Positions 54,028 to 63,253 of a DNA stretch of 64,000 nucleotides are shown here, piece by piece. A program made the position numbers and the translations under genes. This DNA is from Peribacillus frigoritolerans (GTDB lineage: Bacteria > Bacillota > Bacilli > Bacillales > DSM-1321). The stretch is from the NCBI RefSeq assembly GCF_040250305.1, contig NZ_CP158190.1, forward strand, positions 4,868,001 to 4,932,000, read 5' to 3'. The stretch's first letter is position 1; each line of letters begins with the position of its first letter. The notes beneath the pieces were generated by a model that was given only the letters and a program-made list of their open reading frames with translations, was not told the DNA's origin and searched no databases.

Positions 54028-55329
54028 TTAAATGATCGCTTTATTCCTGGCTTTTTTCATGGACATCGTTTTGTATTGATATATATTGCCCAGGTTGGCC
54101 ACCGGGACATCTGTTTTAGTTGCATCAATGCAATTGCGTGTATCCAAAATCAATTTATTTCTCATGAGATTTGATAGATTATCATAATCCATTTGTTTAA
54201 ATTCATCATGGTCGGTCAGGACAAGTATCAAGTCGGCATCATTTACAGCGTCTTCCACTGATACGACTGGCATCTTTCCAGATTGGACATGCGGGTCATG
54301 CAAGGATACATCCATGTTTTCCATCCCCATCAAGATATTGACGACATCAATGGCTGGGCTTTCACGAATATCATCTACATTTCCTTTGTATGCAAGACCG
54401 AAAACAGCTACTTTTGGCTTCCGGATCCCCTCTAGCATCATCCTTACGGAATTAACGATATAATAAGGCATCGATACGTTGGTATCGCGGGCCAATTTAA
54501 TGATTCTCGCTTGCTCTGGTGCCTTTGCAACGACGAAATACGGATCGACCGCTAAACAATGGCCGCCAACTCCTGGTCCTGGTTGGTGTATATTGACACG
54601 AGGGTGTTTGTTTGCCATCGATATGACATCCAAAACATTGATGTCCAGCTCGAAACAGATTTTCGTCAGCTCATTCGCAAGGGCGATATTGACATCCCTG
54701 AAGGTGTTTTCCATCAGTTTGGACATTTCAGCCGTTTTCGCATCCGTCTGAATGATCTCCCCTTGAACGAAGGTTTTGTAAACAAGACTTCCTTTATATG
54801 AGCATGTTTCCGTGATGCCCCCGACGATACGGTTATTATGAACCAACTCTTCAAGAATCCTTCCAGGTAAAACGCGTTCCGGACAATGAACGAGGAAAAT
54901 GTCTTTTCCGATGGTAAGGCCCGTCCTCTCAATCATCGGTTTAATATGATCATCCATGCTTCTTGGCGCTATCGTCGATTCGATAATGATGACATTCCCT
55001 TTTTTGATAAAAGGAAGAATGTTTGAGGTTGCATCCATGACATGAGTTAAATCACAGGATTGATGCATGTCCTTTTTATTTGGAGTAGGTACCGCGATGA
55101 TGAAAACATCCGCATGTTCCGGGCTTAACGTAGCCCGGAACTTATTGGTAGTAAGCACTTCTTGCAATACCTCCTCCAATCCTGGTTCTTCGATATGGAG
55201 CCTGCCGCTATTCAAATTGGAAATAATCTCAGGATGGATATCCACGCCGACAACATCGACACCGTGTTTCGCAAACATTAAAGAAGTTGGAAGTCCTATA
55301 TAACCAAGTCCGATTGTACAAAGTTTCAT
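54028..55329 (-). CDS. wecC: UDP-N-acetyl-D-mannosamine dehydrogenase-like enzyme
   Basis: 433 aa from ATG 55329 (MKLCTIGLGYIGLPTSLMFA) with AGGAG 8 nt upstream. A Rossmann NAD domain is followed by the catalytic cysteine in GVGGHCLAVDPYF and FGLAYKGNVDDIRESPA, as in nucleotide-sugar 6-dehydrogenases of the WecC/TuaD group. With the nearby epimerase WecB, the product is probably UDP-ManNAcA. It is the last gene of a three-gene operon with two glycosyltransferases. Confidence 0.88.
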   Translation of the reverse strand: MKLCTIGLGYIGLPTSLMFAKHGVDVVGVDIHPEIISNLNSGRLHIEEPGLEEVLQEVLTTNKFRATLSPEHADVFIIAVPTPNKKDMHQSCDLTHVMDATSNILPFIKKGNVIIIESTIAPRSMDDHIKPMIERTGLTIGKDIFLVHCPERVLPGRILEELVHNNRIVGGITETCSYKGSLVYKTFVQGEIIQTDAKTAEMSKLMENTFRDVNIALANELTKICFELDINVLDVISMANKHPRVNIHQPGPGVGGHCLAVDPYFVVAKAPEQARIIKLARDTNVSMPYYIVNSVRMMLEGIRKPKVAVFGLAYKGNVDDIRESPAIDVVNILMGMENMDVSLHDPHVQSGKMPVVSVEDAVNDADLILVLTDHDEFKQMDYDNLSNLMRNKLILDTRNCIDATKTDVPVANLGNIYQYKTMSMKKARNKAII

Positions 55330-55370
55330 ATAAACCACTCCTATCTATTTTTCTGCTACACTCAAATTTG

Positions 55371-56687
55371 TTAGGCTGTTTGATAGATTTCGATAAAGAT
55401 TTCCTTCTCTTGTTTCCAATTGTATTTTTGTCGCGCCTTCAGGCAGTTTTGGCTCATTTCCGCCCTTTTTTCAGGATGCTTCAATAAGTAATTGACACCT
55501 TCGGCAATTGATTTTGGATCATGTGAATCGACACACACACCGATTTTTTCCGTATCGACAACCTTTTGAATTTCAGGAAAGCTGCAGGCAACCACAGGAA
55601 CACCGCTCATCATGTATTCAAACAATTTATTTGAAGAAGCGGAGTAGTGATTAAAGCAGACATTATTCAATATTTGAAAACCTAAATACGCATTTTTTGT
55701 ATAATGGAGCAGCTCGTCGACCGGAACCTTCGGCAGGAACTTCACACGATGCTCCAGATTCATGTCGCTTACTTTTTTCATTAATTCATCCTTGATCCTT
55801 CCATCCCCGATAAAAACTACCGTCCCGCCCTCGATCATCGGTACAGCATCAACCAATTGCTCTAACCCTCTTCCCATTTGAACGCCGCCTTGGTATAACA
55901 ATATCGGTTCATTCTCTGGCAAATCGAGCAGCTCATGCAAATTCACGGCCGTACTTTCCTCAGGATTGGTTGGAATCGGGTAGTTATGGACCACCTTGGG
56001 ATATAGACCATATAAGTCTTCGTTATACTTAGCTCTCGTATGGTTTTCGGCAATCATTTCATCAACGAACATTAATAGGAATTTCTCCATCATCCCGTAA
56101 ATCCGGCTATTATATCCCGTCCTGCTCGTTTGTACCTCATGTGAGTCATAAATCAGCTTTTTCCTTCTCAACCATTTACTGCTGATCGCTCCCTGCAAGA
56201 GCGTATTCAAGTCATTCGAATGGTAAAAATCATATTTCCTTTTCCGGCCATGATAGATCATTTGACCAAAAATGTAGCTCCTCGTTAATAGTGTCGGCAG
56301 CTTCGTTTTAGTGATCATCACGGTGCCCATCGCTAGGAGTGCAAGGGAACCGAACAGTATTGCCGATCCCAACCAGCCGTTGATCAAGTTCAAATTCCAC
56401 AACGTATTCCAGACCAATAAGGCCAATAGAACGATTTCAAACTTCTTTTTCTTCAATTTGCCTACGATCCTGAGAATCTTATGAAGCGCCTCCCAGCGGT
56501 TATTCACCCTGGTGACCGAGAAACCATTTTGGTGTTTCTCCTTTTTGGCCAAACCCTCGATTTTCCAATTATGAATGGCAATTAAATCGACTTCATAACC
56601 CGCTTCAGTAAGTGCTGTGCATTCTCTTAGAACCCTCGCATCGTTCGTAAAGTGATTCCACACGAACATACATACTTTCTTCGCCAT
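55371..56687 (-). CDS. Family 4 glycosyltransferase with an internal membrane hairpin
   Basis: 438 aa from ATG 56687 (MAKKVCMFVWNHFTNDARVL) behind GTGGAGGAC. GT-B fold with donor-site motifs ILLYQGGVQMGRGLEQLVDA and NKLFEYMMSGVPVVAC. Unusually, about residues 95-135 form two hydrophobic segments (EIVLLALLVWNTLWNL; AILFGSLALLAMGTVMI), so the enzyme should be membrane-inserted rather than only peripheral. It probably adds a sugar to a lipid-linked glycan. Start overlaps nothing; 11 bp after the upstream transferase. Confidence 0.85.
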   Translation of the reverse strand: MAKKVCMFVWNHFTNDARVLRECTALTEAGYEVDLIAIHNWKIEGLAKKEKHQNGFSVTRVNNRWEALHKILRIVGKLKKKKFEIVLLALLVWNTLWNLNLINGWLGSAILFGSLALLAMGTVMITKTKLPTLLTRSYIFGQMIYHGRKRKYDFYHSNDLNTLLQGAISSKWLRRKKLIYDSHEVQTSRTGYNSRIYGMMEKFLLMFVDEMIAENHTRAKYNEDLYGLYPKVVHNYPIPTNPEESTAVNLHELLDLPENEPILLYQGGVQMGRGLEQLVDAVPMIEGGTVVFIGDGRIKDELMKKVSDMNLEHRVKFLPKVPVDELLHYTKNAYLGFQILNNVCFNHYSASSNKLFEYMMSGVPVVACSFPEIQKVVDTEKIGVCVDSHDPKSIAEGVNYLLKHPEKRAEMSQNCLKARQKYNWKQEKEIFIEIYQTA

Positions 56688-56710
56688 GTTGTCCTCCACT
56701 TCCGGATTTT

Positions 56711-57916
56711 TCAGCCTGAGGCTTCCATCACGTTGATGAGACCTTTAATATTTTTAGACCATTGAAAATGTTGTTTAGCATACCGATGACCGTTTTCCCC
56801 CAGTTCTTCACGAAGAGCTGGATCTGAGGCCATTGTCAATATATGCTGACAGATTTCATCAACATTTCTGCTCTCTGCTACCAACCCGCATTTCGCCTCA
56901 GATAGCATCTTCTTGGCCCTGCCGTCCACATCTCCGACAATGGGTATTCCGACACACATATAATCGATGATTTTACCAGGCAGCACCTTATTGAAGACTT
57001 CCTTTTCAACCAAGCTCACATAGGCAATATGGGACGTTGAAACTTCATGAAGAGTCACTCTTCGATTCATCGCATTAATCATCTTAATATTTGTCAGCCC
57101 TCTAGAGCTTATCTCCTTCTCCACTTCGGATATCCGATATCCATATCCAATCATCGAGAATTCGATTTGTTTATGTTCCCTTAGCTTTTCAGCTACGGCT
57201 ATCAGTTTTTTCAAGTCCTGGGCCAGTCCGATATTCCCCGCATAAACGACCTTGATTACCTTTTCCGATACGGGTGTAAGCAAATTCTTTAAAGTCAGCT
57301 CATCCGCAGTAAGCGAATTGGGGATGTATTGGATGGCCTCCTCCTTGACTCCCTTTGCAACGATATAATCCCTGAAACCAGGACTATTGATGATAATGAA
57401 ATCTGAATGCCGATATAGCTTCCTTTCCAGGAAGAAAGCGACTTTCAAAACCCACTTATTAGTAAATACTCCTACTCCTATCAACGATTCCGGCCATAAA
57501 TCCCTGACATCGGTAATGAGTTTCGCCTTCATCTTTTTCTTGGCGATCAACGCCGCCAATGTCGGGAAGATCGGCGGGGTCGTGGCAAACACATAATCAT
57601 ATTTTTTTTCGAGACGGATGATTGTATAAATGAAAAGCCACATCGCTTCAAGATAATGAAGCAACCGCTTCCCCATATTGCTTGTATACCTCTTCACTTT
57701 GTCCGGTTTAATCCTGATGACATCCTCTTCAATGCTTTCTTCATCCCAAAACTTTGTATCTTGATATAAACTTTGATTAGGATAACTCGGCTTCAATGTG
57801 ATGACCGTTACCTCAAATCCGTTTCTTTTCAAATGGAGATATATATTTTTCATTCTATTTCCCGCACTTCCGATTTCCGGATAAAAGTTTTGCACGATCA
57901 TCAGGACGCTTTTCAT
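56711..57916 (-). CDS. Family 4 glycosyltransferase
   Basis: 401 aa, GT-B fold: N-terminal MKSVLMIVQNFYPEIGSAGN (acceptor domain), C-terminal KVVYAGNIGLAQDLKKLIAV and LPGKIIDYMCVGIPIVGDVD (nucleotide-sugar site). It resembles WbuB/WcaI-like transferases for ManNAc or fucosamine sugars. First gene of the minus-strand glycan operon, divergent from wecB. Confidence 0.88.
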   Translation of the reverse strand: MKSVLMIVQNFYPEIGSAGNRMKNIYLHLKRNGFEVTVITLKPSYPNQSLYQDTKFWDEESIEEDVIRIKPDKVKRYTSNMGKRLLHYLEAMWLFIYTIIRLEKKYDYVFATTPPIFPTLAALIAKKKMKAKLITDVRDLWPESLIGVGVFTNKWVLKVAFFLERKLYRHSDFIIINSPGFRDYIVAKGVKEEAIQYIPNSLTADELTLKNLLTPVSEKVIKVVYAGNIGLAQDLKKLIAVAEKLREHKQIEFSMIGYGYRISEVEKEISSRGLTNIKMINAMNRRVTLHEVSTSHIAYVSLVEKEVFNKVLPGKIIDYMCVGIPIVGDVDGRAKKMLSEAKCGLVAESRNVDEICQHILTMASDPALREELGENGHRYAKQHFQWSKNIKGLINVMEASG

Positions 57917-58112
57917 ATTCGCCTATCACCTCTATTCTGCTTTGCTTTACTTCATGCTTTATATTGTAAATGCCAGATATTAACTGAAGGTTAAAGAAAT
58001 ATAAAGTCCTTATTAATATTGTAAAAATTCTGTTAATTATTGTTTCATTTTCATATTTCCCATGAACTTCCCGTTATAATGGGGGAGACATTCAGAATGG
58101 GAGGAAATGAGC

Positions 58113-59249
58113 ATGCCTAAACAACGTATTAAGGTCATGACCGTATTTGGTACAAGACCAGAGGCTATCAAAATGGCACCAGTCGTTTTGGAACTGAAAA
58201 AGCATCCAGAAGAAATAGAAACCATCGTGGTGGTCACCGCCCAGCATAGGGAAATGCTCGACCAAGTCTTGCAATGTTTTCAAATAAAGCCAGATCACGA
58301 TTTGGATATGATGAAGGATAGACAAACATTAGAAGAGATAACAACTCGAGGGCTTGAAAAATTGAGTTCGCTCATGAAAGATATAAAACCGGATATCGTC
58401 CTCGTTCATGGGGATACAACGACAACTTTCATCGCAAGCTTGGCAGCTTTCTATAATAAGATACAGATTGGCCACGTTGAAGCTGGTCTCCGGACTGGTA
58501 ATAAGTATTCTCCATATCCTGAAGAAATGAATAGGCAGCTGACAGGCGTCCTGGCTGATTTGCACTTTGCGCCAACAAATCAGGCGGCAGAGAATCTAAT
58601 TTTGGAAAATAAAAAGAGTGATTGTATCCATATTACTGGAAATACGGCAATCGATGCGTTGAAAACAACAGTACGGAAAGATTATGAACATCCGATTCTA
58701 TCTGGTTTGAATGGAGATCGTATGTTATTGATGACAGCGCACAGACGAGAAAATATCGGAAAACCAATGGAAGAAATATTCCGTTCCGTCAAACGGCTGC
58801 TGGAAGATCACTCGGATATCCAAGTTGTTTTCCCGCTTCATAAAAACCCAGTAGTCCGTGAAATTGCTTACCGGATATTTGGTGAAACGGAAAGACTTCA
58901 CTTAATAGAGCCGCTTGAAGTACTTGATTTTCATAATTTTGCGGCGCATGCCCATCTAATATTGACAGATTCCGGAGGGGTGCAAGAAGAAGCTCCCTCA
59001 CTTGGTGTTCCTGTCCTTGTGTTACGCGATACAACAGAACGTCCGGAAGGAATCGATGCTGGTACCCTTTTATTGGCAGGAATTGAGGAAGAACGAATTT
59101 ATCAATTAGCCTCAGACTTACTTACAAATGAAGAAACCTATAAAAAAATGGCGACAGCTTCCAATCCATATGGAGATGGATTCGCTTCACAGCGGATTGT
59201 CGATATCCTATTAACGCATTGCGGAATGAAATCCCCCCTTCTATTATGA
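58113..59249 (+). CDS. wecB: UDP-N-acetylglucosamine 2-epimerase
   Basis: 378 aa from ATG 58113 (GGGAGG, 8 nt); an ATG at 58107 is too close to that site. Motifs MTVFGTRPEAIKMAPV, HGDTTTTFIASLAAF and LTDSGGVQEEAPSLGVP are diagnostic of non-hydrolysing WecB/MnaA. It supplies UDP-ManNAc to WecC and possibly to teichoic acid linkage units. Its divergent start shares a 196-bp gap with the glycosyltransferase operon; TATAAT at 58075 is a likely -10. Confidence 0.92.
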   Translation: MPKQRIKVMTVFGTRPEAIKMAPVVLELKKHPEEIETIVVVTAQHREMLDQVLQCFQIKPDHDLDMMKDRQTLEEITTRGLEKLSSLMKDIKPDIVLVHGDTTTTFIASLAAFYNKIQIGHVEAGLRTGNKYSPYPEEMNRQLTGVLADLHFAPTNQAAENLILENKKSDCIHITGNTAIDALKTTVRKDYEHPILSGLNGDRMLLMTAHRRENIGKPMEEIFRSVKRLLEDHSDIQVVFPLHKNPVVREIAYRIFGETERLHLIEPLEVLDFHNFAAHAHLILTDSGGVQEEAPSLGVPVLVLRDTTERPEGIDAGTLLLAGIEEERIYQLASDLLTNEETYKKMATASNPYGDGFASQRIVDILLTHCGMKSPLLL

Positions 59250-59265
59250 AAAATAAAATAGTGAG

Positions 59266-59297
59266 AAAAGCCTGTCACGTAAAGCGGCAGGCTTTTT
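59266..59297 (+). terminator. Terminator of wecB
   Basis: AAAGCCTG / CAGGCTTT with a purine-rich loop and TTTTT. Confidence 0.8.
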
Positions 59298-59464
59298 CTA
59301 TTCAGTCAGATTATGAAACGGCTGCTTCCATTTTCATTAGCGAAGGATTAAAGCAAAGTCCAATTTAGATTTGAAAATGTTAAATACATATGTGATAGTT
59401 TGGGTAGATCAAAGTATCATTGAAGTCAATCGTATTAGATTAAAACCTGCTTGGAGGTGTTGTA

Positions 59465-59635
59465 ATGTTCGGGAAAGATCCCAATTGTGTTAAATGTGGT
59501 AAAGAAATTAAGGGGGACGAAGTCGTTCTTGTGAAAATGCGTTATCCGAAGCGTAAAGGGATGACTGAAATTAAAGCATATTTAAAAAATGAAGGAAGTT
59601 TCATCTGCGAAGCTTGTTTCGATAAGAAAATTTGA
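59465..59635 (+). CDS. 56-aa zinc-ribbon protein
   Basis: ATG behind GGAGGTGTTGTA opens 56 codons (MFGKDPNCVKCGKEIKGDEV ...) with two CxxC pairs, CVKC near residue 8 and CEAC near residue 49, a compact zinc ribbon. Small proteins like this are common in Bacillaceae genomes under inconsistent names; function unknown. Confidence 0.75.
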   Translation: MFGKDPNCVKCGKEIKGDEVVLVKMRYPKRKGMTEIKAYLKNEGSFICEACFDKKI

Positions 59636-59764
59636 TTTTAATTTTTTGGATGGGGAACTGAACATAACTCACAATCTAAAATGCAGCTAAGCCCCCGTGA
59701 ATATAAAGGAGGATTAGATTCCCCCGTCGAATTGATAGTCATGACACGAAACAGGAGGATTAGT

Positions 59765-60157
59765 ATGAAAAATCAAGTTACCCCCTATTTAATCTTCGAT
59801 GGACAAGCAAAAGACGCATTAGCCTTTTATGCAGAGATTACCGATATGCAAACCTACGGGGAAGCTAATTTCCCAACACCTGAAGAAGCGAATGACCTTG
59901 TCCTGCATGCCAAAATCAAAAAAGGCGATATGTTGATCATGGTATCCGATACGTTTCCAGGCAATCCCTTTGAAGCCGGGAATAATGTTGCGTTGGTCCT
60001 CGAATGTGAAAGCGACTCGGAAATCAAGCATTTATATAAGGTTATGTGTGAACAAGGATTATCCTTAATGGAACTGCAAGATACCTTTTGGGGAGCTAAG
60101 TATGGTAAGGTCAAGGATCAATTTGGCATTCACTGGGATTTGAATTTAACAAAATGA
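59765..60157 (+). CDS. VOC/PhnB-like protein
   Basis: 130 aa from ATG 59765 (AGGAGG, 6 nt); the frame extends to 59681 without a ribosome site. The glyoxalase/VOC fold of the PhnB-like (DUF1338-unrelated) group is shown by TPYLIFDGQAKDALAFYAEI and WGAKYGKVKDQFGIHWDLNL. Metal ligand pattern is incomplete, so catalytic activity is uncertain; no antibiotic-resistance link can be inferred. Confidence 0.82.
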   Translation: MKNQVTPYLIFDGQAKDALAFYAEITDMQTYGEANFPTPEEANDLVLHAKIKKGDMLIMVSDTFPGNPFEAGNNVALVLECESDSEIKHLYKVMCEQGLSLMELQDTFWGAKYGKVKDQFGIHWDLNLTK

Positions 60158-60161
60158 ATGT

Positions 60162-60200
60162 AAAATGGCCGAAAATACGATTTGTATCCCCGGCCATTTT
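60162..60200. terminator. Bidirectional terminator
   Basis: AAAATGGCCG / CGGCCATTTT 10-bp stem with a 19-nt loop between convergent genes. Confidence 0.75.
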
Positions 60201-60228
60201 CAATATTAATCATTCGCGGAACACTCCA

Positions 60229-60999
60229 TCAAAAAATATGAAAATAATTAAGAACATTTTTTCCAATCAATAAAAGCGTGACGCAAATGAATAATATACG
60301 GACATAGGAAGCACCTTTCTTAATGGCGAAGTTCGTTCCTACCAAAGCTCCCGCGACCATTGCAAGGCCCATCGGGATTCCATAGGCAAAATTAACGGTC
60401 CCCATAGATAAAAAAATGATAAGTGCGGCAATATTGCTTCCAAAATTCAATATTCTTGCATTCCCTGCAGCCTGGACAAAATCAAACCCAATGATCAATA
60501 ATGAAAATAATAAAAAGGAACCTGTGCCTGGTCCAAGAAAACCATCATAAAAACCAATCGCAAATATTATGACTATCAAAAGAATCATTTTCTTCCTTGT
60601 CAGCCCTTTATACTTTGCATCTTTACCCCAATCCTTTTTTACCAACGTATAAATCGCGACAATGACCAGCAAGATCAAAATGAGGGGCTTCAGTATCTCT
60701 GCGGAAACGAAATGTACAATGTATGCTCCTAACGCCGCTCCAATCACGGTAATCGGAAACAGCTTGATGACGAATTTGAAATCCACTTTTCCAGCCCGAA
60801 TGAATGAAATCGTACTCGTTAAAGATCCCATGGTACCCGCCAGCTTGTTAGTGGCAAGTGCCGCTGAAGGCGAAATCCCCGTGAACAATAATGCCGGAAT
60901 GGAAATTAAACCGCCCCCGCCCACAACGGAATCGATGAATGCGGCAATAAAACCCGCAAGTACTAAAAATAGCAAAGTATAGAGATTGATATCCTCCAT
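60229..60999 (-). CDS. TauE/SafE-type sulfite/organic anion exporter
   Basis: 256 aa from ATG 60999 (MEDINLYTLLFLVLAGFIAA) behind AAGGGGAA; the 61023 frame start lacks one. About eight membrane helices and the family block FIDSVVGGGGLISIPALLFT, repeated in inverted form near residue 150 (GFYDGFLGPGTGSFLLFSLL). Transports small sulfur or carboxylate anions; substrate unknown. Confidence 0.88.
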   Translation of the reverse strand: MEDINLYTLLFLVLAGFIAAFIDSVVGGGGLISIPALLFTGISPSAALATNKLAGTMGSLTSTISFIRAGKVDFKFVIKLFPITVIGAALGAYIVHFVSAEILKPLILILLVIVAIYTLVKKDWGKDAKYKGLTRKKMILLIVIIFAIGFYDGFLGPGTGSFLLFSLLIIGFDFVQAAGNARILNFGSNIAALIIFLSMGTVNFAYGIPMGLAMVAGALVGTNFAIKKGASYVRILFICVTLLLIGKNVLNYFHIF

Positions 61000-61037
61000 G
61001 TATTCCCCTTCTTTCAAAAGCACTATCTAAAATGCCA

Positions 61038-61493
61038 TTACTCTTTTTCATATAACCCTTCCTCTGATATGACAATGAATCCATGCCGCCTAAGCAAAGC
61101 CGCGGTCACGCCATTCCCGCCCTTCTTCTCCCCCTTGAATTCGCCATTATAAATCGTGGCACTCCCACAGGATGGACTATTTTCTTTTAAAACGACTAAC
61201 GTCGCCCCTACTTCCTGGGCTTTCAATAACGTAAGATTGGCTCCCTTTATGTACAATTCCGTTACATCCCGGCCCGACTTCTCGATGATCTTCGCTTTTC
61301 CATCAAGGACATCCCCACCTTCACCGCCAACTATCTCAGCAGGCTCCCTCGGTGTCGAAAAACCGCCAAGCAACTCAGGACAAACCGCTATAGCCTTTTT
61401 CTCCCTCATTAATTCCATAATTCCATCATCCAGGCTATGTGTACCATTGTATCTTACCTCAAGACCCGCTAAACAAGCACTCACCAAAATCAT
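61038..61493 (-). CDS. DUF523 family protein
   Basis: 151 aa from ATG 61493 (MILVSACLAGLEVRYNGTHS) behind GGGGGGA. Conserved DUF523 motifs: VSACLAG, VCPELLGGFSTPREPAEI and LKENSPSCGS, with three cysteines that may bind a cluster or metal. Biochemical role unknown. It may be cotranscribed with the exporter downstream (38 bp gap). Confidence 0.88.
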   Translation of the reverse strand: MILVSACLAGLEVRYNGTHSLDDGIMELMREKKAIAVCPELLGGFSTPREPAEIVGGEGGDVLDGKAKIIEKSGRDVTELYIKGANLTLLKAQEVGATLVVLKENSPSCGSATIYNGEFKGEKKGGNGVTAALLRRHGFIVISEEGLYEKE

Positions 61494-61536
61494 CAAATCC
61501 CCCCGCCTCATGCGCTTTCCACCATTTTACCACTTA

Positions 61537-61978
61537 GGTTGGATTATTGGTGCAGAGGTCGAATTTGTTGATGCGTAGGTCGAATTATAAGCGTTTACGG
61601 TTGAATTGTTGGTGCGGGGGTCGAATTATGGGTGTGTACGGTCGAATCTATTGGTGCGGGGGTCGATTATGGGTGTGTACGGTCGAATCTATTGGTGCGG
61701 GGTCGAATTATGGGTGTGTACGGTCGAATCTATTGGTGCGGGGGTCGATTAAGGGTGTGTACGGTCGAATCTATTGGTGCGGGGTCGATTATGGGTGTGT
61801 ACGGTCGAATCTATTGGTGCGGGGGGCGAATTATAAGCGTTTACGGTTGAATTGTTGGTGCGGGGGTCGAATTATGGGCGGTTACGGTCGAATTTGTTGG
61901 TGCGGGGGGCGAATTATAGGCGGTTACGGTCGAATTGTTGGTGTACAGCGCGTATCTTTCGCACATCTGGTCGAAATC
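61537..61978. repeat. Tandem array 3: about 20 GGTCGAATTA cores every 20.6 bp
   Basis: Cores begin at 61537, 61557, 61578, 61599, 61619 and on to 61928, with an outlying one at 61969 (two periods away). They alternate GGTCGAATTA-TGGGTGTGTAC and GGTCGAATC-TATTGGTGCGG; variants include GGTTGAATT and GGGCGAATTA. The core is the same as in array 2 while spacers are different (GGTGCGG / TGGGTGTGTAC here). It lies between DUF523 and the ytmB terminator. An open frame of 167 codons through it (61547-62050) is a by-product of the repeat. Confidence 0.95.
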
Positions 61979-61991
61979 TGCCACACAATAC

Positions 61992-62032
61992 AAAAAAGCG
62001 CTTGCAGCGAAGACGATTCCCGGCAAGCGCTT
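61992..62032 (-). terminator. Terminator of ytmB
   Basis: AAGCGCTTGC / GCAAGCGCTT 10-bp stem, 17-nt loop, A6 in plus (U6 in the minus transcript). Confidence 0.82.
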
Positions 62033-62038
62033 GTCTAT

Positions 62039-62281
62039 TTAGTTAGTTGAGTTCAGTGATAGTAGTTGGTACGTAATGATGGTCTTTTCACTGGTCCATT
62101 CAATTTTTTGGATAACGGCTGTTCCGCTTGAGTCAGATTGAATGGTTTTGCGGACATCGATTGGAATATCGATAGGGTATAATCTGTATCCAGCTTTCGA
62201 CAGCCGAAAAATGTTTTCTTCTTCACGGGTTTCGTTCCCTTTTGTAACGATCATGGTATTTAGCTCCATAGGCATGCCCAT
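62039..62281 (-). CDS. ytmB: DUF2584 family protein (YtmB)
   Basis: 80 aa starting MGMPMELNTMIVTKGNETRE and ending YQLLSLNSTN, the same size and pattern as B. subtilis YtmB (DUF2584). GGAGGAG precedes the start. Small beta-rich protein of unknown role, kept next to ytmA as in B. subtilis. Confidence 0.88.
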   Translation of the reverse strand: MGMPMELNTMIVTKGNETREEENIFRLSKAGYRLYPIDIPIDVRKTIQSDSSGTAVIQKIEWTSEKTIITYQLLSLNSTN

Positions 62282-62329
62282 GTGTATCTCCTCCTTGCCA
62301 ATATACTTAGTATATACTTCATTCTATCA

Positions 62330-63118
62330 TTATTCGGTTTTACTTTTCATCCAAGATGTTAAATCTTCGACTACTTTTCTGTTCACGGCCGGTGGGAAGT
62401 AATGTGTGAATTGAGGGAAATACCAGCTTTCGACCTCTTTGTCATGCATTTTCAACCTTTTTTCCAACCGGTACGCGTGTTCAATGGCGACATTATCATC
62501 TTTTTCACCATGAATGATCAGTACGGGTACATTCAAATCTTCAATCGCAAACAATGGCGTACGGTATTCATATTGATCGGGGCATTTTTTAGGTGTACCG
62601 CCGATGACCCGCTTCATCATCCGACGCATATCGACACGTTCGACATATGTTAAAAACATATCCGACACTCCACCCCATGTAACGATCGACGCTGCATTCC
62701 TGCAGTATATCCCCGTCCAAAGCGCCATGATGCCACCACGGGAAAATCCAAGGATATGAATGTGATCCTTATTCACTCTGGGATGCTGTTCAAGAAGATT
62801 GAATCCTGATATCGCATCGAATCTATCTTCGCCTCCAAAATCCTCATCTCCCTCTCCGCCTTGATTCCCACGGTAAAAAGGGGCAAAAACGATGAAACCT
62901 TCTACGGCATACTGCACGATCCTAGCGGGCCTCACCTTGCCGACATTTTTAATACCGCCGCGTAAATATAAGAAGGCATCATGTATTTCGCCATCAACCG
63001 GTTCAGCCAGCAACCCCTTTACCTTCAGGCCTTGTGATATGTACGTAACTGAATAAAGATGGATTCGTGGATGCGGTGATGGAAACCGCCGTTTTGAAAT
63101 AATCGTTCCGTTCTCCAA
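62330..63118 (-). CDS. ytmA: S9-like alpha/beta hydrolase (YtmA)
   Basis: 262 aa from TTG 63118 (LENGTIISKRRFPSPHP) with AAGGAG 8 nt upstream; the frame is open to 63208 but the extra residues look non-family. Prolyl-oligopeptidase-like catalytic elements: LGFSRGGIMAL (nucleophile), HGEKDDNV (acid) and QFTHYFPP (His). Peptidase or esterase activity untested. Position beside ytmB supports the name. Confidence 0.86.
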   Translation of the reverse strand: MENGTIISKRRFPSPHPRIHLYSVTYISQGLKVKGLLAEPVDGEIHDAFLYLRGGIKNVGKVRPARIVQYAVEGFIVFAPFYRGNQGGEGDEDFGGEDRFDAISGFNLLEQHPRVNKDHIHILGFSRGGIMALWTGIYCRNAASIVTWGGVSDMFLTYVERVDMRRMMKRVIGGTPKKCPDQYEYRTPLFAIEDLNVPVLIIHGEKDDNVAIEHAYRLEKRLKMHDKEVESWYFPQFTHYFPPAVNRKVVEDLTSWMKSKTE

Positions 63119-63253
63119 TTTCCACTCTCCTTTCTCTTTAATCTTATTGTAAAACATCCGCTTGTTTTTATCCCCTGCGAGGCATTCACATTTTTTTCTT
63201 CCGTTCATACGATAATGTAGGCAAAATACCTATATATCAAGGAGGAAGGAATT

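Noticed and set aside
61547..62050. 167-codon frame with repeated GRIYWCGG
   Set aside because: Runs through array 3 and into the ytmB terminator; no ribosome site and no protein-like composition.
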